From an uncultured Pelagibacteraceae bacterium (GTDB taxonomy: Bacteria; Pseudomonadota; Alphaproteobacteria; Pelagibacterales; Pelagibacteraceae), in assembly GCA_902514755.1 (NCBI GenBank), contig CABXRY010000009.1, positions 1 through 34,613 of the forward strand: DNA of 34,613 nt. The letters are read 5' to 3'. Below are positions 25,600 to 33,416 of this stretch, piece by piece. Numbering within the stretch: the stretch's first letter is position 1; each line of letters opens with the position of its first letter. The notes beneath the pieces were generated by a model. The model made no database searches. It was not told the DNA's origin and saw only the letters and a program-made list of their open reading frames with translations. The position numbers and the translations under genes were made by a program.

Positions 25600-25670
25600 T
25601 TATTAATACGGTTTACATGAGTATAATTTTTGAATTAGTATGTTAATTTTAAATTTAAAAAATAGAGGAG
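25600..25670 (+). promoter_or_regulatory. Likely separate promoter and strong ribosome site of the binding-protein gene
   Basis: A perfect TATAAT at 25622-25627 with a weak TTATTA 16 bases upstream (25600-25605), then AGAGGAG (25664-25670) just before the ATG at 25674. The gap from 25521 to 25673 (153 bases) is the longest in the window. I saw no riboswitch-like fold in it. A TTGACA at 25553-25558 lacks a properly spaced -10. Confidence 0.4.
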
Positions 25671-25673
25671 AAT

Positions 25674-26687
25674 ATGAAATTATCAAAAAAAATATCGGCA
25701 CTAATTTTATCTTTAGTGCTTATTATGGGTAGTTTTGGACCAGCTAATGCTGGTAAAAGACTACATGCCGCTATTGCTGACTGGACAGGTGGAATAATTA
25801 CTTGTGAAGTTGCAGTAGCAATTCTTGAAAGAGAAATGGGTTATAAAATTAAACAAACGGTATTTCCTTCAGGGACTGGTTTATGGCAAGCAATTGCAGC
25901 AGGAGAGTTAGATTTTGCATGTGAAAGTTGGCCAAGTTATGCTGAAGCAGATGATGTAATGTTTAATGAGGATTTAATTTATGATGGTAAAGTTGTAAAA
26001 TCTTATAAAGGAGATGGAACAGTTGACCTTTTAGGAACTACTGGAATTATTGGAACTTCTGATTACTGGATTCCAAGATATGCAGCTGAAAAATTTGGAA
26101 TTAAAACTTGGAAAGATTTAAATAAACATAAAAAAGAGTTTGCTACTATAGAGTCAGGTAATAAAGGAAGATTAATCGCATGTCCTGTAGCTGGATGGAA
26201 TTGTCATGACCAAAAAAGACTTGATCTTTTAGGAATTGATTTCCAAGCTGATGAGCTTGGAACTGAAGCTGCTGCTGTAGCTGAAGCTAAGGCAGCTTAC
26301 ATGAGAAAAGAACCATTCTTATTATACCTATGGACACCTCATTGGTTTTTTGGTGAGTTTGATATGGTAGGTGTTGGACTTCCAGAATATGCTACTTGTG
26401 AAGGTGATACATTCACAGAAGCGAATAACTGGAAAGACTGTGGAACTAAAGGATGGCCTGCAACTGGTTGGGATAAAGATTATACCATGAATTATGGAAA
26501 TCCAGCTACATTTGCAAGCGCAGAGCATGCAGAAGCTAAAGCATTTTTTGAAAAAATGAAATTAGAAAATGTTGATCAATCAACAATGTTAGTTGAAGTA
26601 GATATCAAAAAAAGAGATGTTAAAGAGGTAGTTAACGAATGGTTAGACAACAATCCTGATAAATGGAGAAGTTGGTTACCTAATTAA
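25674..26687 (+). CDS. Periplasmic substrate-binding protein, OpuAC/ProX type (quaternary amine or sulfonium)
   Basis: Protein of 337 residues with a signal peptide (likely cleavage after ANA at residue 26) and the OpuAC fold. Tryptophans available for an aromatic cage around a methylated cation include Trp37 (ADWTGG), Trp86 (ESWPSY), Trp220 and Trp224 (LWTPHW). Six cysteines remain after cleavage (44, 83, 170, 177, 242, 256), enough for disulfides in the periplasm. Partner of the ATPase and double permease upstream. It probably has its own promoter and a strong ribosome site, and ends in a strong terminator, so high expression is likely. Ligand candidates are glycine betaine, DMSP, TMAO or a related oxide; sequence alone does not decide. 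Confidence 0.92.
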   Translation: MKLSKKISALILSLVLIMGSFGPANAGKRLHAAIADWTGGIITCEVAVAILEREMGYKIKQTVFPSGTGLWQAIAAGELDFACESWPSYAEADDVMFNEDLIYDGKVVKSYKGDGTVDLLGTTGIIGTSDYWIPRYAAEKFGIKTWKDLNKHKKEFATIESGNKGRLIACPVAGWNCHDQKRLDLLGIDFQADELGTEAAAVAEAKAAYMRKEPFLLYLWTPHWFFGEFDMVGVGLPEYATCEGDTFTEANNWKDCGTKGWPATGWDKDYTMNYGNPATFASAEHAEAKAFFEKMKLENVDQSTMLVEVDIKKRDVKEVVNEWLDNNPDKWRSWLPN

Positions 26688-26708
26688 TTATTATTTAAAT
26701 AAAAAATT

Positions 26709-26742
26709 AAAAGGGCTTTGATTTTCAGAGCCCTTTTTTTTT
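26709..26742. terminator. Bidirectional intrinsic terminator
   Basis: An 11-bp stem, AAGGGCTTTGA (26711-26721) with TCAGAGCCCTT (26725-26735), including one G-U pair and a 3-base loop. Nine T follow on the plus strand (26734-26742), and on the minus strand a T-rich run comes from the A-rich left flank. It ends both the binding-protein gene and the convergent rpoZ gene. Confidence 0.9.
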
Positions 26743-26749
26743 GGGAATA

Positions 26750-27265
26750 TTAATCTTCGCTATTAGTATCTTCTTCGTTAGATTGGATTTCTTCTTCCTG
26801 CATTTCTTCGATAGAAGCATCACCCTCTTCAGCGTTTTCTATAGGATCAACAGAACTTGTTTCAGTAGAATTTTGTATTTCAGCTAAGTCTTCTTGAGAT
26901 ACTTGAATTTTTTCTGGAGTTTTTCTTGCTCTTTTAGATGGTAAAATTGGTGTACCACTTTTTGAAATTTCTCCCTTATACATGTTTTCAAAATCATCTC
27001 CTATTTCTTCATCGTCTTCAGATCCATCATCAACTTGTTCAACGTGTTTTCTAAGTTTGTAAACAGCGCTTTCAGTTAAATCTGAAACTTTAATTTTTTC
27101 TTCTGCTATTTCTCTTAAAGAGATAACTGTATTTTTATCATTATCTCTATTCAGTAATGGTTCGATACCTGAGTTTAATTGAGTTGCTCTTTCTTTTGCA
27201 ACAAGAACTAATTCGTAAGGGCTTTCTACTTTATCTATGCAGTCTTCAACTGTAACTCTTGCCAT
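26750..27265 (-). CDS. rpoZ: RNA polymerase omega subunit with long charged C-terminal tail
   Basis: The first 60 residues are clear omega: MARVTVEDC at the start, YELVLVAKERATQL (17-30), NDKNTVISLREIAE (42-55). Omega helps fold and hold the beta-prime subunit. The protein has 171 residues, against about 90 in E. coli. The extra part has an acidic patch (79-94), a basic patch (KRARKTPEK, 111-119) and a strongly acidic end in which 15 of the last 32 residues are Asp or Glu. The tail is probably disordered. The start is supported by the conserved MARVT N-terminus. It ends at the bidirectional terminator; no functional link to neighbours is apparent. Confidence 0.95.
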   Translation of the reverse strand: MARVTVEDCIDKVESPYELVLVAKERATQLNSGIEPLLNRDNDKNTVISLREIAEEKIKVSDLTESAVYKLRKHVEQVDDGSEDDEEIGDDFENMYKGEISKSGTPILPSKRARKTPEKIQVSQEDLAEIQNSTETSSVDPIENAEEGDASIEEMQEEEIQSNEEDTNSED

Positions 27266-27272
27266 GTGCGAT

Positions 27273-27301
27273 TATTTATACCTGAGACCTTTAAAATGCA
27301 A
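27273..27301 (-). promoter_or_regulatory. Putative rpoZ promoter
   Basis: On the minus strand, TTGCAT (27301-27296) is followed by TATAAA (27280-27275, spacer 15) or by the overlapping TAAATA (27278-27273, spacer 17). Transcription would begin only about 2-6 bases before the rpoZ ATG, and there is no ribosome site, so the mRNA would be leaderless or nearly so. The 43-base gap to the MFS gene upstream holds nothing else. Confidence 0.45.
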
Positions 27302-27308
27302 GTTTTTT

Positions 27309-28514
27309 TTAAACATATATTGGATTGAGTTTTTTTCTTATAAAAAAAAGAAGGGCTAAGGAGATAGAAATATAAGTGCCTGAAACAGCTGCAATTTCTT
27401 CTATAGTAAAACCAATATCAATCAAAAATCCATATAAAGCGGTACCAAAAGCTGTAGCAAATACCATTAATGCTGTTGTTAAGGCTTTTATTGATCCAAT
27501 ATGTTTAACTCCATATAGCTCAGCCCATGTAGAAGAGCCTAAAATATTTGCAAAACCATTAGATATTCCAACTAAACCCAAAAATACAAAAGCTATAATT
27601 GGTATATCAAAAAAAAATAATACAATTGCTGAAAGTAAAAGTGGGATATTCATAAATATCAATAATTTTCTACTTGTGAATTTATCAATTAAATATCCAG
27701 ACAAAAATAAAGTTAAAACAGAGAAAATTGAATAAAACATAAATGATTGCGCAATTGTGTAAGCTCCCCAACCTTTTGATGTTTGTACGAAAGATTGAAA
27801 TACAGCAAAGCCTGTAAAAATCCAAGGCATAGCAAGCATATTAAGACTAATTATATAAAATCTGTAATCTTTAATAACCTCTATTCTCTTCCATTGTTTT
27901 ATTTCTTCATCTTTAATATTTCTATCTTTAGACTCTCTAGAATCTAAATTTAGATTTTTAATTAATGAAAAAGAGACTATTGGTAGGAAAATTAAAACTG
28001 TAATTGAAAATATTAACCACAAGTTTTGCCAACTAATAATTGTTAATAAGTATACCATTAAAACTGGCATAATGAATTCTGCAGAAGATAATCCAAACCA
28101 ACTTATACTTAAGGCTTTTCCTCTAGTTTTAGTAAAATATCTTGAAATTGTTGTTGATGCTGTATGAGACATTAATCCTTGACCAGAAAATCTCATTAAA
28201 AATATTGCAATAAAAAGAAGTAAAACTGATGAAATTTTTGAGAAGAAAAAACATGCAAAGGATAAAAGTATAATTACAAAAAAAGCAAATTTGAAAATAT
28301 TTACATCATCAATCTTTTTTCCAACCCAAATTAATAATAGGCTACTACATAAAGTTGCAAATGCATAAATTGTACCAAATTGTCCATGAGTAATAGATAA
28401 AGTCTCTCGTATACTAGAATTAAATAATCCTAAAAAATAACTCTGTCCAAAACTAGAAAAAAATGTAAAAATAAATCCGAATAAAATTACTTTAAACTTC
28501 AAACTGTTAAACAT
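27309..28514 (-). CDS. Major facilitator superfamily transporter
   Basis: Protein of 401 residues with about 12 membrane segments and MFS features: an N-terminal GQSYFLGLFNSSIRE before segment 2, the loop WVGKKIDD (63-70) at the place of the A-motif, and a second, similar loop SGYLIDKFTSRK near 273-284 in the second half. The long loop between segments 6 and 7 is rich in Lys, Glu and Asp. Resembles anion- or monocarboxylate-type MFS carriers; substrate unknown. Starts 14 bases from the divergent dehydrogenase gene and shares that tiny control region with it. Confidence 0.88.
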   Translation of the reverse strand: MFNSLKFKVILFGFIFTFFSSFGQSYFLGLFNSSIRETLSITHGQFGTIYAFATLCSSLLLIWVGKKIDDVNIFKFAFFVIILLSFACFFFSKISSVLLLFIAIFLMRFSGQGLMSHTASTTISRYFTKTRGKALSISWFGLSSAEFIMPVLMVYLLTIISWQNLWLIFSITVLIFLPIVSFSLIKNLNLDSRESKDRNIKDEEIKQWKRIEVIKDYRFYIISLNMLAMPWIFTGFAVFQSFVQTSKGWGAYTIAQSFMFYSIFSVLTLFLSGYLIDKFTSRKLLIFMNIPLLLSAIVLFFFDIPIIAFVFLGLVGISNGFANILGSSTWAELYGVKHIGSIKALTTALMVFATAFGTALYGFLIDIGFTIEEIAAVSGTYISISLALLFFIRKKLNPIYV

Positions 28515-28528
28515 AGGAAATAAAAATT

Positions 28529-29398
28529 ATGTCTTGTAATGTTGCTTTCATAGGTCTTGGTGTCATGGGTTATCCAATGGCTGGTTATATATCAAAAGCT
28601 GGTCACAATGTAACTGTTTATAATAGAACAGGTGAAAAAGCAGATAAATGGATAAGTGAATATAAGGGAACTAAAGCAGATACACCTGCAAAAGCTGCTG
28701 AAGGAGCAGATTATATATTTACCTGTGTTGGAAATGATAATGATTTGAGAGAAGTAACTTTTGGAGATAATGGAATTTTTAAAACAATTAAAAAAGGTGC
28801 AATCTACATTGACAATACTACTGCTTCAGCAACTATTGCACGTGAGATTTATGAATATGCTAAAAAAAATGAGTTTGGTGCATTAGATGCTCCTGTATCT
28901 GGTGGTCAAGCTGGTGCAGAAAATGGTGCATTAACAGTTATGATTGGAGGTGATCAAGCTGATTTTGATAAAGCAAAAGATAAAATAGATTGTTATAGCA
29001 AAAAGATGAAATTATTAGGTGGTGCTGGAAACGGACAGTTAGCTAAGATGGTTAACCAAATTTGTATTGCAGGATTAGTTCAAGGTTTATCTGAAGGGAT
29101 AAACTTTGGAATAAAAGCCGGTTTAAATATGGAAGATGTAATTGAGGTTATATCCAAAGGTGCTGCACAATCTTGGCAAATGGAAAATAGATACAAAACA
29201 ATGATTGATGATAAATTTGAATTTGGCTTTGCAGTTGATTGGATGAGAAAAGATTTAAAAATTGCAATGGAAGAGGCAAAAAATAACGGTTCCATGCTTC
29301 CTATAACTGAAGTTGTTGATAAGTATTATGGAGAAGTCCAAGAAATGGGTGGTAATCGATGGGATACGTCAAGTTTAATCAAAAGATTAAGTAAGTAA
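28529..29398 (+). CDS. 3-hydroxyisobutyrate / tartronate-semialdehyde-type beta-hydroxyacid dehydrogenase
   Basis: Protein of 289 residues. NAD(P)-binding GLGVMG at 9-14 with VAFIGLGVMGYPMA, an NRT turn (32-34) that hints at NADP preference, substrate motif DAPVSGGQAGAENG (120-133), and the catalytic Lys173 in GNGQLAKMVNQ; a final W-x-TSSLIK motif. Family members interconvert hydroxyacids and semialdehydes (3-hydroxyisobutyrate, glycerate/tartronate semialdehyde, gamma-hydroxybutyrate); the exact one is not decided by these motifs. AGGA lies 9 bases before the ATG. Followed after 6 bases by the FMN-binding protein gene, so likely an operon of two. Confidence 0.92.
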   Translation: MSCNVAFIGLGVMGYPMAGYISKAGHNVTVYNRTGEKADKWISEYKGTKADTPAKAAEGADYIFTCVGNDNDLREVTFGDNGIFKTIKKGAIYIDNTTASATIAREIYEYAKKNEFGALDAPVSGGQAGAENGALTVMIGGDQADFDKAKDKIDCYSKKMKLLGGAGNGQLAKMVNQICIAGLVQGLSEGINFGIKAGLNMEDVIEVISKGAAQSWQMENRYKTMIDDKFEFGFAVDWMRKDLKIAMEEAKNNGSMLPITEVVDKYYGEVQEMGGNRWDTSSLIKRLSK

Positions 29399-29404
29399 TC
29401 TTGT

Positions 29405-30004
29405 ATGCATCCTGCGTACTATGAAGATTTTAATGAGATCAAAAATAAAATTTGGTCTATGCTTGATAATGCCATAAAGGATAGAAGTTCCCCTTTTAGA
29501 ATTCCAGTGTTTATTTGTGGTAATGAAAATGATCTTGATGGCAGGATAGTAGTTCTTAGAAAATCAGATAGAGCAAATAATCTTGTACAATATCATAGCG
29601 ATATAAGATCAGATAAAATTGACAAATTAAAATTAAACAAAAATGCAGCAATGCTATTTTATGATAAGGAAGAAAAAATACAGGTAAGATTAAAAGTTGA
29701 GTGTATTGTTAATCATGACAATGAAATTACAAAAGAGTCTTGGTCAAAAACACAACATATCTCCAGAAAATGTTATTTAGTTGATAATGGACCAGGTACA
29801 GAGTCTGATATTCCAACATCTGGGTTAAAACCTGAGCTTGATAATTTTGATTACACTAAAGAACAAAGTGAAGAAGGATATAAAAACTTTACAGTTATTC
29901 AGTGTAAAATTACATCTATGGAATGGTTATATCTAGCCGCCAAAGGTCATCGTAGAGCTAAATTTGATATTAAAAATAATAAGGAAAACTGGTTAGTTCC
30001 TTAA
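29405..30004 (+). CDS. Pyridoxamine 5'-phosphate oxidase-like FMN-binding protein (Alr4036-type)
   Basis: Protein of 199 residues with a split-barrel flavin-binding fold: DGRIVVLRKSDRANNLVQYH (45-64) at the FMN site, DIRSDKIDKLKLNKNAAMLFYD in the usual S-D-K-x-x-x-L-x-x-N-x-x-A pattern, and a C-terminal AAKGHRRAKFD with Trp near the end. The family reduces or oxidises small substrates, or binds heme or F420; many members are uncharacterised. This one is not PdxH, which lacks such an arrangement and is usually longer. Probably co-expressed with the dehydrogenase 6 bases upstream. Converges with the DUF1330 gene. Confidence 0.8.
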   Translation: MHPAYYEDFNEIKNKIWSMLDNAIKDRSSPFRIPVFICGNENDLDGRIVVLRKSDRANNLVQYHSDIRSDKIDKLKLNKNAAMLFYDKEEKIQVRLKVECIVNHDNEITKESWSKTQHISRKCYLVDNGPGTESDIPTSGLKPELDNFDYTKEQSEEGYKNFTVIQCKITSMEWLYLAAKGHRRAKFDIKNNKENWLVP

Positions 30005-30014
30005 ATTTTTTTTT
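29983..30014 (+). terminator. Weak intrinsic terminator overlapping the coding end
   Basis: GGAAAACT (29983-29990) can pair with AGTTCC (29995-30000) with a two-base bulge and a 4-base loop, followed by TTAAA and nine T (30006-30014). The stem lies inside the last codons of the FMN-binding protein gene. The short bulged stem makes it a weak call, although the T-run is good. Confidence 0.35.
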
Positions 30015-30304
30015 CATACACCTTTGACAATTATATTGCTTCCTACAGAATTTTGTAATCGTATTTCTTTTACAGGTTTATATTCATCTGAATGATACCA
30101 CTCGAGTGCTTTTTCGTAGGTTGGGAATTTAATAATTACTAATCTTGGAAAATTATCTTCTCCTTCAACAACTTGATACTCGCCATTTCTAACAAGATAT
30201 TCACCACCAAATTTCTTTACTACTTCACTAACTTTAGCGACATACTCTTTATAATTTTCTGGTTTTGTTACTTTTAATTGTGCAATTACATAACCTGCTG
30301 ACAT
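30014..30304 (-). CDS. DUF1330 family protein
   Basis: Protein of 96 residues with the alpha/beta dimeric-barrel pattern of DUF1330: GYVIAQLKVTKPENYKEY (4-21), GGEYLVRNGEYQVVEG (33-48), then RLVIIKFPTYEKALEWYHS and a SDEYKPVKEIRL end. Cytoplasmic; the molecular role of this family is unknown, though it resembles antibiotic-biosynthesis-monooxygenase-like barrels. It follows the gamma-carbonic anhydrase-like gene by 12 bases on the same strand, so the two are probably one operon. Confidence 0.9.
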   Translation of the reverse strand: MSAGYVIAQLKVTKPENYKEYVAKVSEVVKKFGGEYLVRNGEYQVVEGEDNFPRLVIIKFPTYEKALEWYHSDEYKPVKEIRLQNSVGSNIIVKGV

Positions 30305-30316
30305 TAAGTATTTCCT

Positions 30317-30829
30317 TTAAAAAATTGATTGTGAATATCTTTTCCAATTATCTTGATAATGTTTTGTATTTTTTAAAACAGCTTCTTTCTCTTGTTCAGT
30401 TACTTTTCTAATAATTCTACCTGGAGAACCGACTACTAAAGAATCGTCTGGTATTTCTTTATTTTCAGCAATTAAAGTTTTAGCTCCAATAATACAATTC
30501 TTTCCAATTTTAGCGTTATTAAGTATAACAGCTCCAATACCAATCAAACTATTTTCTCCTATAGTACATCCATGAAGCATAACTAAATGACCCACAGTTA
30601 CATTTTTTCCAACTTTTAAAGGATATCCTGGGTCCGTATGCAATACGCTCCCATCTTGAATGTTAGAACCTTCTCCAATATGAATATTTTCAAGGTCTCC
30701 ACGCAATACAGCATTAAACCAGATACTAGTATTTTTTTCTAAAGTTACATCACCAATTATCGTCGCGTTAGGCGCAACCCAATTTTCACCAGAGTTTTTT
30801 GGTTTTTTATCTTTTAAATCATAAAACAT
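30317..30829 (-). CDS. Gamma-carbonic anhydrase-like left-handed beta-helix protein
   Basis: Protein of 170 residues built of hexapeptide repeats (I-x-x-x-x-x type, about 20-140) with a C-terminal helix. The three zinc ligands of gamma-carbonic anhydrases are present: His64 (VLHTD), His81 and His86 (VGHLVMLHGC). Relatives include PaaY and CaiE, acyl-CoA thioesterases or carnitine-system proteins, so hydration of CO2 is not certain. Its start is only 20 bases from the divergent thioredoxin-like gene, so both promoters must overlap or reach into the opposite gene. Probably co-transcribed with DUF1330. Confidence 0.92.
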   Translation of the reverse strand: MFYDLKDKKPKNSGENWVAPNATIIGDVTLEKNTSIWFNAVLRGDLENIHIGEGSNIQDGSVLHTDPGYPLKVGKNVTVGHLVMLHGCTIGENSLIGIGAVILNNAKIGKNCIIGAKTLIAENKEIPDDSLVVGSPGRIIRKVTEQEKEAVLKNTKHYQDNWKRYSQSIF

Positions 30830-30849
30830 AATTTATATATTATTACAAT

Positions 30850-31404
30850 ATGCCGATACAAACTCCAATATGTGATTTTGGTAAAAAAGCTTTACCATTT
30901 GAATTAAAATCTACAGAAAATAAAATTATTACTTTAGATAACATTAAAGGTGAAAATGGTACCTTGATAATGTTTATTTGTAATCATTGTCCTTATGTAA
31001 AAGCAGTTACTAAAGAAATTGTTGAAGATTGTAATGAATTAAAAAAAATAGGAATTAATTCAGTAGCAATATGTTCAAATGACTTTGTGAATTATCCAGA
31101 TGATTCATTTGATAACATGATTAAATTTGCAAACATCAATCAATTTAGTTTTCCATATTTACATGATGATACTCAGGAAATTGCAAAATCTTATGATGCT
31201 GTGTGTACACCTGATTTTTTTGGTTATAATAAAAATTTAGAACTTCAATATAGAGGTAGATTAAGAGAATTAAAAAAATTTATACCAGTCAATGATGGTG
31301 AAAGTGATCTATTAAAAGCTATGAGACAAATAGCAGAAACTGGTAAAGGACCAGAAAATCAAATTCCAAGCGCAGGATGCGGTATTAAATGGAAGTTTGA
31401 TTAA
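30850..31404 (+). CDS. Thioredoxin-fold peroxiredoxin-like (AhpC/TSA or redoxin) protein
   Basis: Protein of 184 residues. Active-site C44-N-H-C47 in MFICNHCPYVKA, the position of the peroxiredoxin/thioredoxin nucleophile; CTPDFFGYN (near 117-125) holds the cis-proline-type loop. Likely a thiol-disulfide oxidoreductase or peroxiredoxin-like protein in the cytoplasm (no signal peptide). Family members with NHCPY are common but poorly characterised. Its stop overlaps the next ATG by one base (TAATG), so it is translationally coupled to the glycosyltransferase. Confidence 0.88.
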   Translation: MPIQTPICDFGKKALPFELKSTENKIITLDNIKGENGTLIMFICNHCPYVKAVTKEIVEDCNELKKIGINSVAICSNDFVNYPDDSFDNMIKFANINQFSFPYLHDDTQEIAKSYDAVCTPDFFGYNKNLELQYRGRLRELKKFIPVNDGESDLLKAMRQIAETGKGPENQIPSAGCGIKWKFD

Positions 31405-32486
31405 TGTTTTTAATTGTTACTAGATCTTTTCCTCCAGAACTTGGAGGCATGCAAAGTTTAATGTGGGGACTTTCAAAAGAACTATCTAAAAACTTTATGA
31501 TTAAAGTTTTTGCGGATTATATTGAAAATCATAAAACTTTTGATGATCAAGCATCTTTTTCAATTGAAAGAGTTGGTGGACCTAAATTTCTTAGAAAATA
31601 TAGAAAAGCTCATTTAATTGATGAATTTATTAAAGAGAGTAAAGTTAACGCAATTATTGCAGATCACTGGAAAAGTTTAGAACATTTAAAAACAAATAAA
31701 AAAAAAATTTGTTTAATTCATGGAAAAGAAATTAATCATGAAAAAGGATCTAGAATTAATAATCGTTTATTAGAAGTGTTAGATAAAGTTGAAAAAGTAG
31801 TAGCAAATTCAGAATACACAAAAAATCTAGCAATAAAAGTTGGGGTAAATGAAGATAAGATTATTGTGATCAACCCTGGAATTAACTCAATTAAAAATTT
31901 AGATCAAAAAACATTAGATAAAGTTGAAAGTTTACTAAAAGTTAAAACACCTAGATTAATAACTGTTTCAAGATTTGATAAGAGAAAAAATCATGAAAAA
32001 GTAATAATGGCTTTAAGAAATCTTAAACAGATTTATCCAGATATAGTATATGTTTGTATCGGCTATGGTGATGAAGAGGAAAATATTAAAAACCTTGTTA
32101 AAGAATTAGACTTAGAAGCGCAGGTAATGTTTTTTAAAGATATTACTGATGATTTAAAAAATGCTTTAGTAGCAAAATCAGATGTATTTGTAATGCCATC
32201 AGTTATTCACAAATCTTCAGTTGAGGGGTTTGGAATAGCTTATACAGAAGCAGCTCAATATAGCGTTCCTTCAATTGGTGGGAAAGATGGTGGTGCGTCA
32301 GATGCCATAGAACATGAAAAGACAGGTTTGATTTGTGATGGAAACAATCTAGATGCAATTTATTTTTCATTAAATTCAATTTTAGAGAACAAAAAATATT
32401 TAGAATATGGAAAAAATGCAAAAGAGTTTGTTACAAGGTTCTATTGGTCAAATATTGTTAAAAAATATAAAGATATTCTAAACTAA
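31404..32486 (+). CDS. GT4-type glycosyltransferase
   Basis: Protein of 360 residues with the GT-B fold. The N-terminal TRSFPPELGGMQ (6-17) binds the acceptor side. The C-terminal half holds VSRFDKRKNHE and the E-x7-E donor motif Glu274 and Glu282 (EGFGIAYTEAA), followed by GGKDGGASDAIEHEKTGL. PimB-like and other lipid- or polysaccharide-glycosylating enzymes share this pattern; the sugar and acceptor are unknown. No signal peptide; it would act at the inner face of the membrane. Coupled to the thioredoxin-like gene by a one-base overlap. Confidence 0.92.
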   Translation: MFLIVTRSFPPELGGMQSLMWGLSKELSKNFMIKVFADYIENHKTFDDQASFSIERVGGPKFLRKYRKAHLIDEFIKESKVNAIIADHWKSLEHLKTNKKKICLIHGKEINHEKGSRINNRLLEVLDKVEKVVANSEYTKNLAIKVGVNEDKIIVINPGINSIKNLDQKTLDKVESLLKVKTPRLITVSRFDKRKNHEKVIMALRNLKQIYPDIVYVCIGYGDEEENIKNLVKELDLEAQVMFFKDITDDLKNALVAKSDVFVMPSVIHKSSVEGFGIAYTEAAQYSVPSIGGKDGGASDAIEHEKTGLICDGNNLDAIYFSLNSILENKKYLEYGKNAKEFVTRFYWSNIVKKYKDILN

Positions 32487-32488
32487 GA

Positions 32489-32526
32489 TTGTTTATACCT
32501 TAGTTATACTTATAGTAATTCAGTAA
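32489..32526 (+). promoter_or_regulatory. Sigma-70-type promoter close to the start of the EamA gene
   Basis: TTGTTT (32489-32494), a 16-base spacer and TATAGT (32511-32516). Transcription would begin at about 32523, 3 bases before the ATG at 32526, with no ribosome site. The layout is the same as that of the promoter at 1891-1927. Confidence 0.5.
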
Positions 32527-33413
32527 TGTCTAATAATAAATTAGCTATCTTTTTAATAATTATTTCTGTTTTTTTTGGAACTGTAATGCTTTCCTTTTTA
32601 AGAATAGCCCAAGAAGATGTAAATGTTTATGTTGCAGGTTTTTTTAGATTTTTTTTAGGTTTAGTTATTATTTTACCTTATATTATCAAAACAAATTTTG
32701 TTGTTTTAAAAACAAATCATCTTAAAAAACATTTATTAAGAGCAGTGTTAGGTTTACCTGCAATGCTTTTATACTTTTCTTCATTAGTATTACTTCCTAT
32801 TGAAAAAGTTACAGCAATATCTTTTATTGTACCTTTAATAGTAACAATACTTGCAGTATTTTTTTTAGGAGAGAAGATTTATATCTATAGAACTTTAGCT
32901 CTAATTCTTGGTTTTGGTGGAATGTTAGTAATTATTAGGCCTGGTTATGTGGATATATCTATTGGTGTTTATATGATTTTATTTTCAGCGTTACTATGGT
33001 CAATCAATATAATAATAACTAAAAAAATCTCAAAAGATGATAGTGCTATTACAATATTAGCACATCAATCTATATTTATGAGCTTATTAAGTTTCATAAT
33101 TGTTCTATTTTTTTGGGAAATGCCAAGTTTAAAAACATTTATTTACCTAATTTTAGCAGCTATTTGTGGAACCGTATTACATTTAACACTTAACCATGCT
33201 TTTAAATTAGTAGATGTTAGCATGACTCAACCCTACTCATTTTTAAATTTAGTTTTTGCATCAATTATTGGGTATTTTGTGTTCGGTGAAATTCCAGACG
33301 TTTATACTTGGATCGGTGCATTAATAATATTTATAGGAGTGCTTATTATTTCTTATAGAGAGATGAAATTAGATAAAGAAATAATTAGAAAAAGAGTAGA
33401 TATTAAGTCTTAA
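32526..33413 (+). CDS. EamA/DMT superfamily permease
   Basis: Protein of 295 residues with about ten membrane segments and two EamA units. The first ends in the family pattern (FFLGEKIYIYRTLALILGFG) and the second in FGEIPDVYTWIGALIIFIG. Substrate unknown; many relatives export amino acids or metabolites. It has its own promoter-like sequence 3 bases upstream of the expected start, and converges with the secreted hydrolase gene after 3 bases. Third EamA gene of the window. Confidence 0.9.
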   Translation: MSNNKLAIFLIIISVFFGTVMLSFLRIAQEDVNVYVAGFFRFFLGLVIILPYIIKTNFVVLKTNHLKKHLLRAVLGLPAMLLYFSSLVLLPIEKVTAISFIVPLIVTILAVFFLGEKIYIYRTLALILGFGGMLVIIRPGYVDISIGVYMILFSALLWSINIIITKKISKDDSAITILAHQSIFMSLLSFIIVLFFWEMPSLKTFIYLILAAICGTVLHLTLNHAFKLVDVSMTQPYSFLNLVFASIIGYFVFGEIPDVYTWIGALIIFIGVLIISYREMKLDKEIIRKRVDIKS

Positions 33414-33416
33414 GTT

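Noticed and set aside
25521..25673. Riboswitch (for example SAM-V or glycine) upstream of the binding-protein gene
   Set aside because: No stable long stems or recalled consensus segments were seen; only a -10 box and ribosome site are convincing.
27376..27735. Open frame of 119 codons on the plus strand inside the MFS gene
   Set aside because: Its Pro/Ala/Asn/Lys-rich product is a typical mirror of a membrane protein on the opposite strand.
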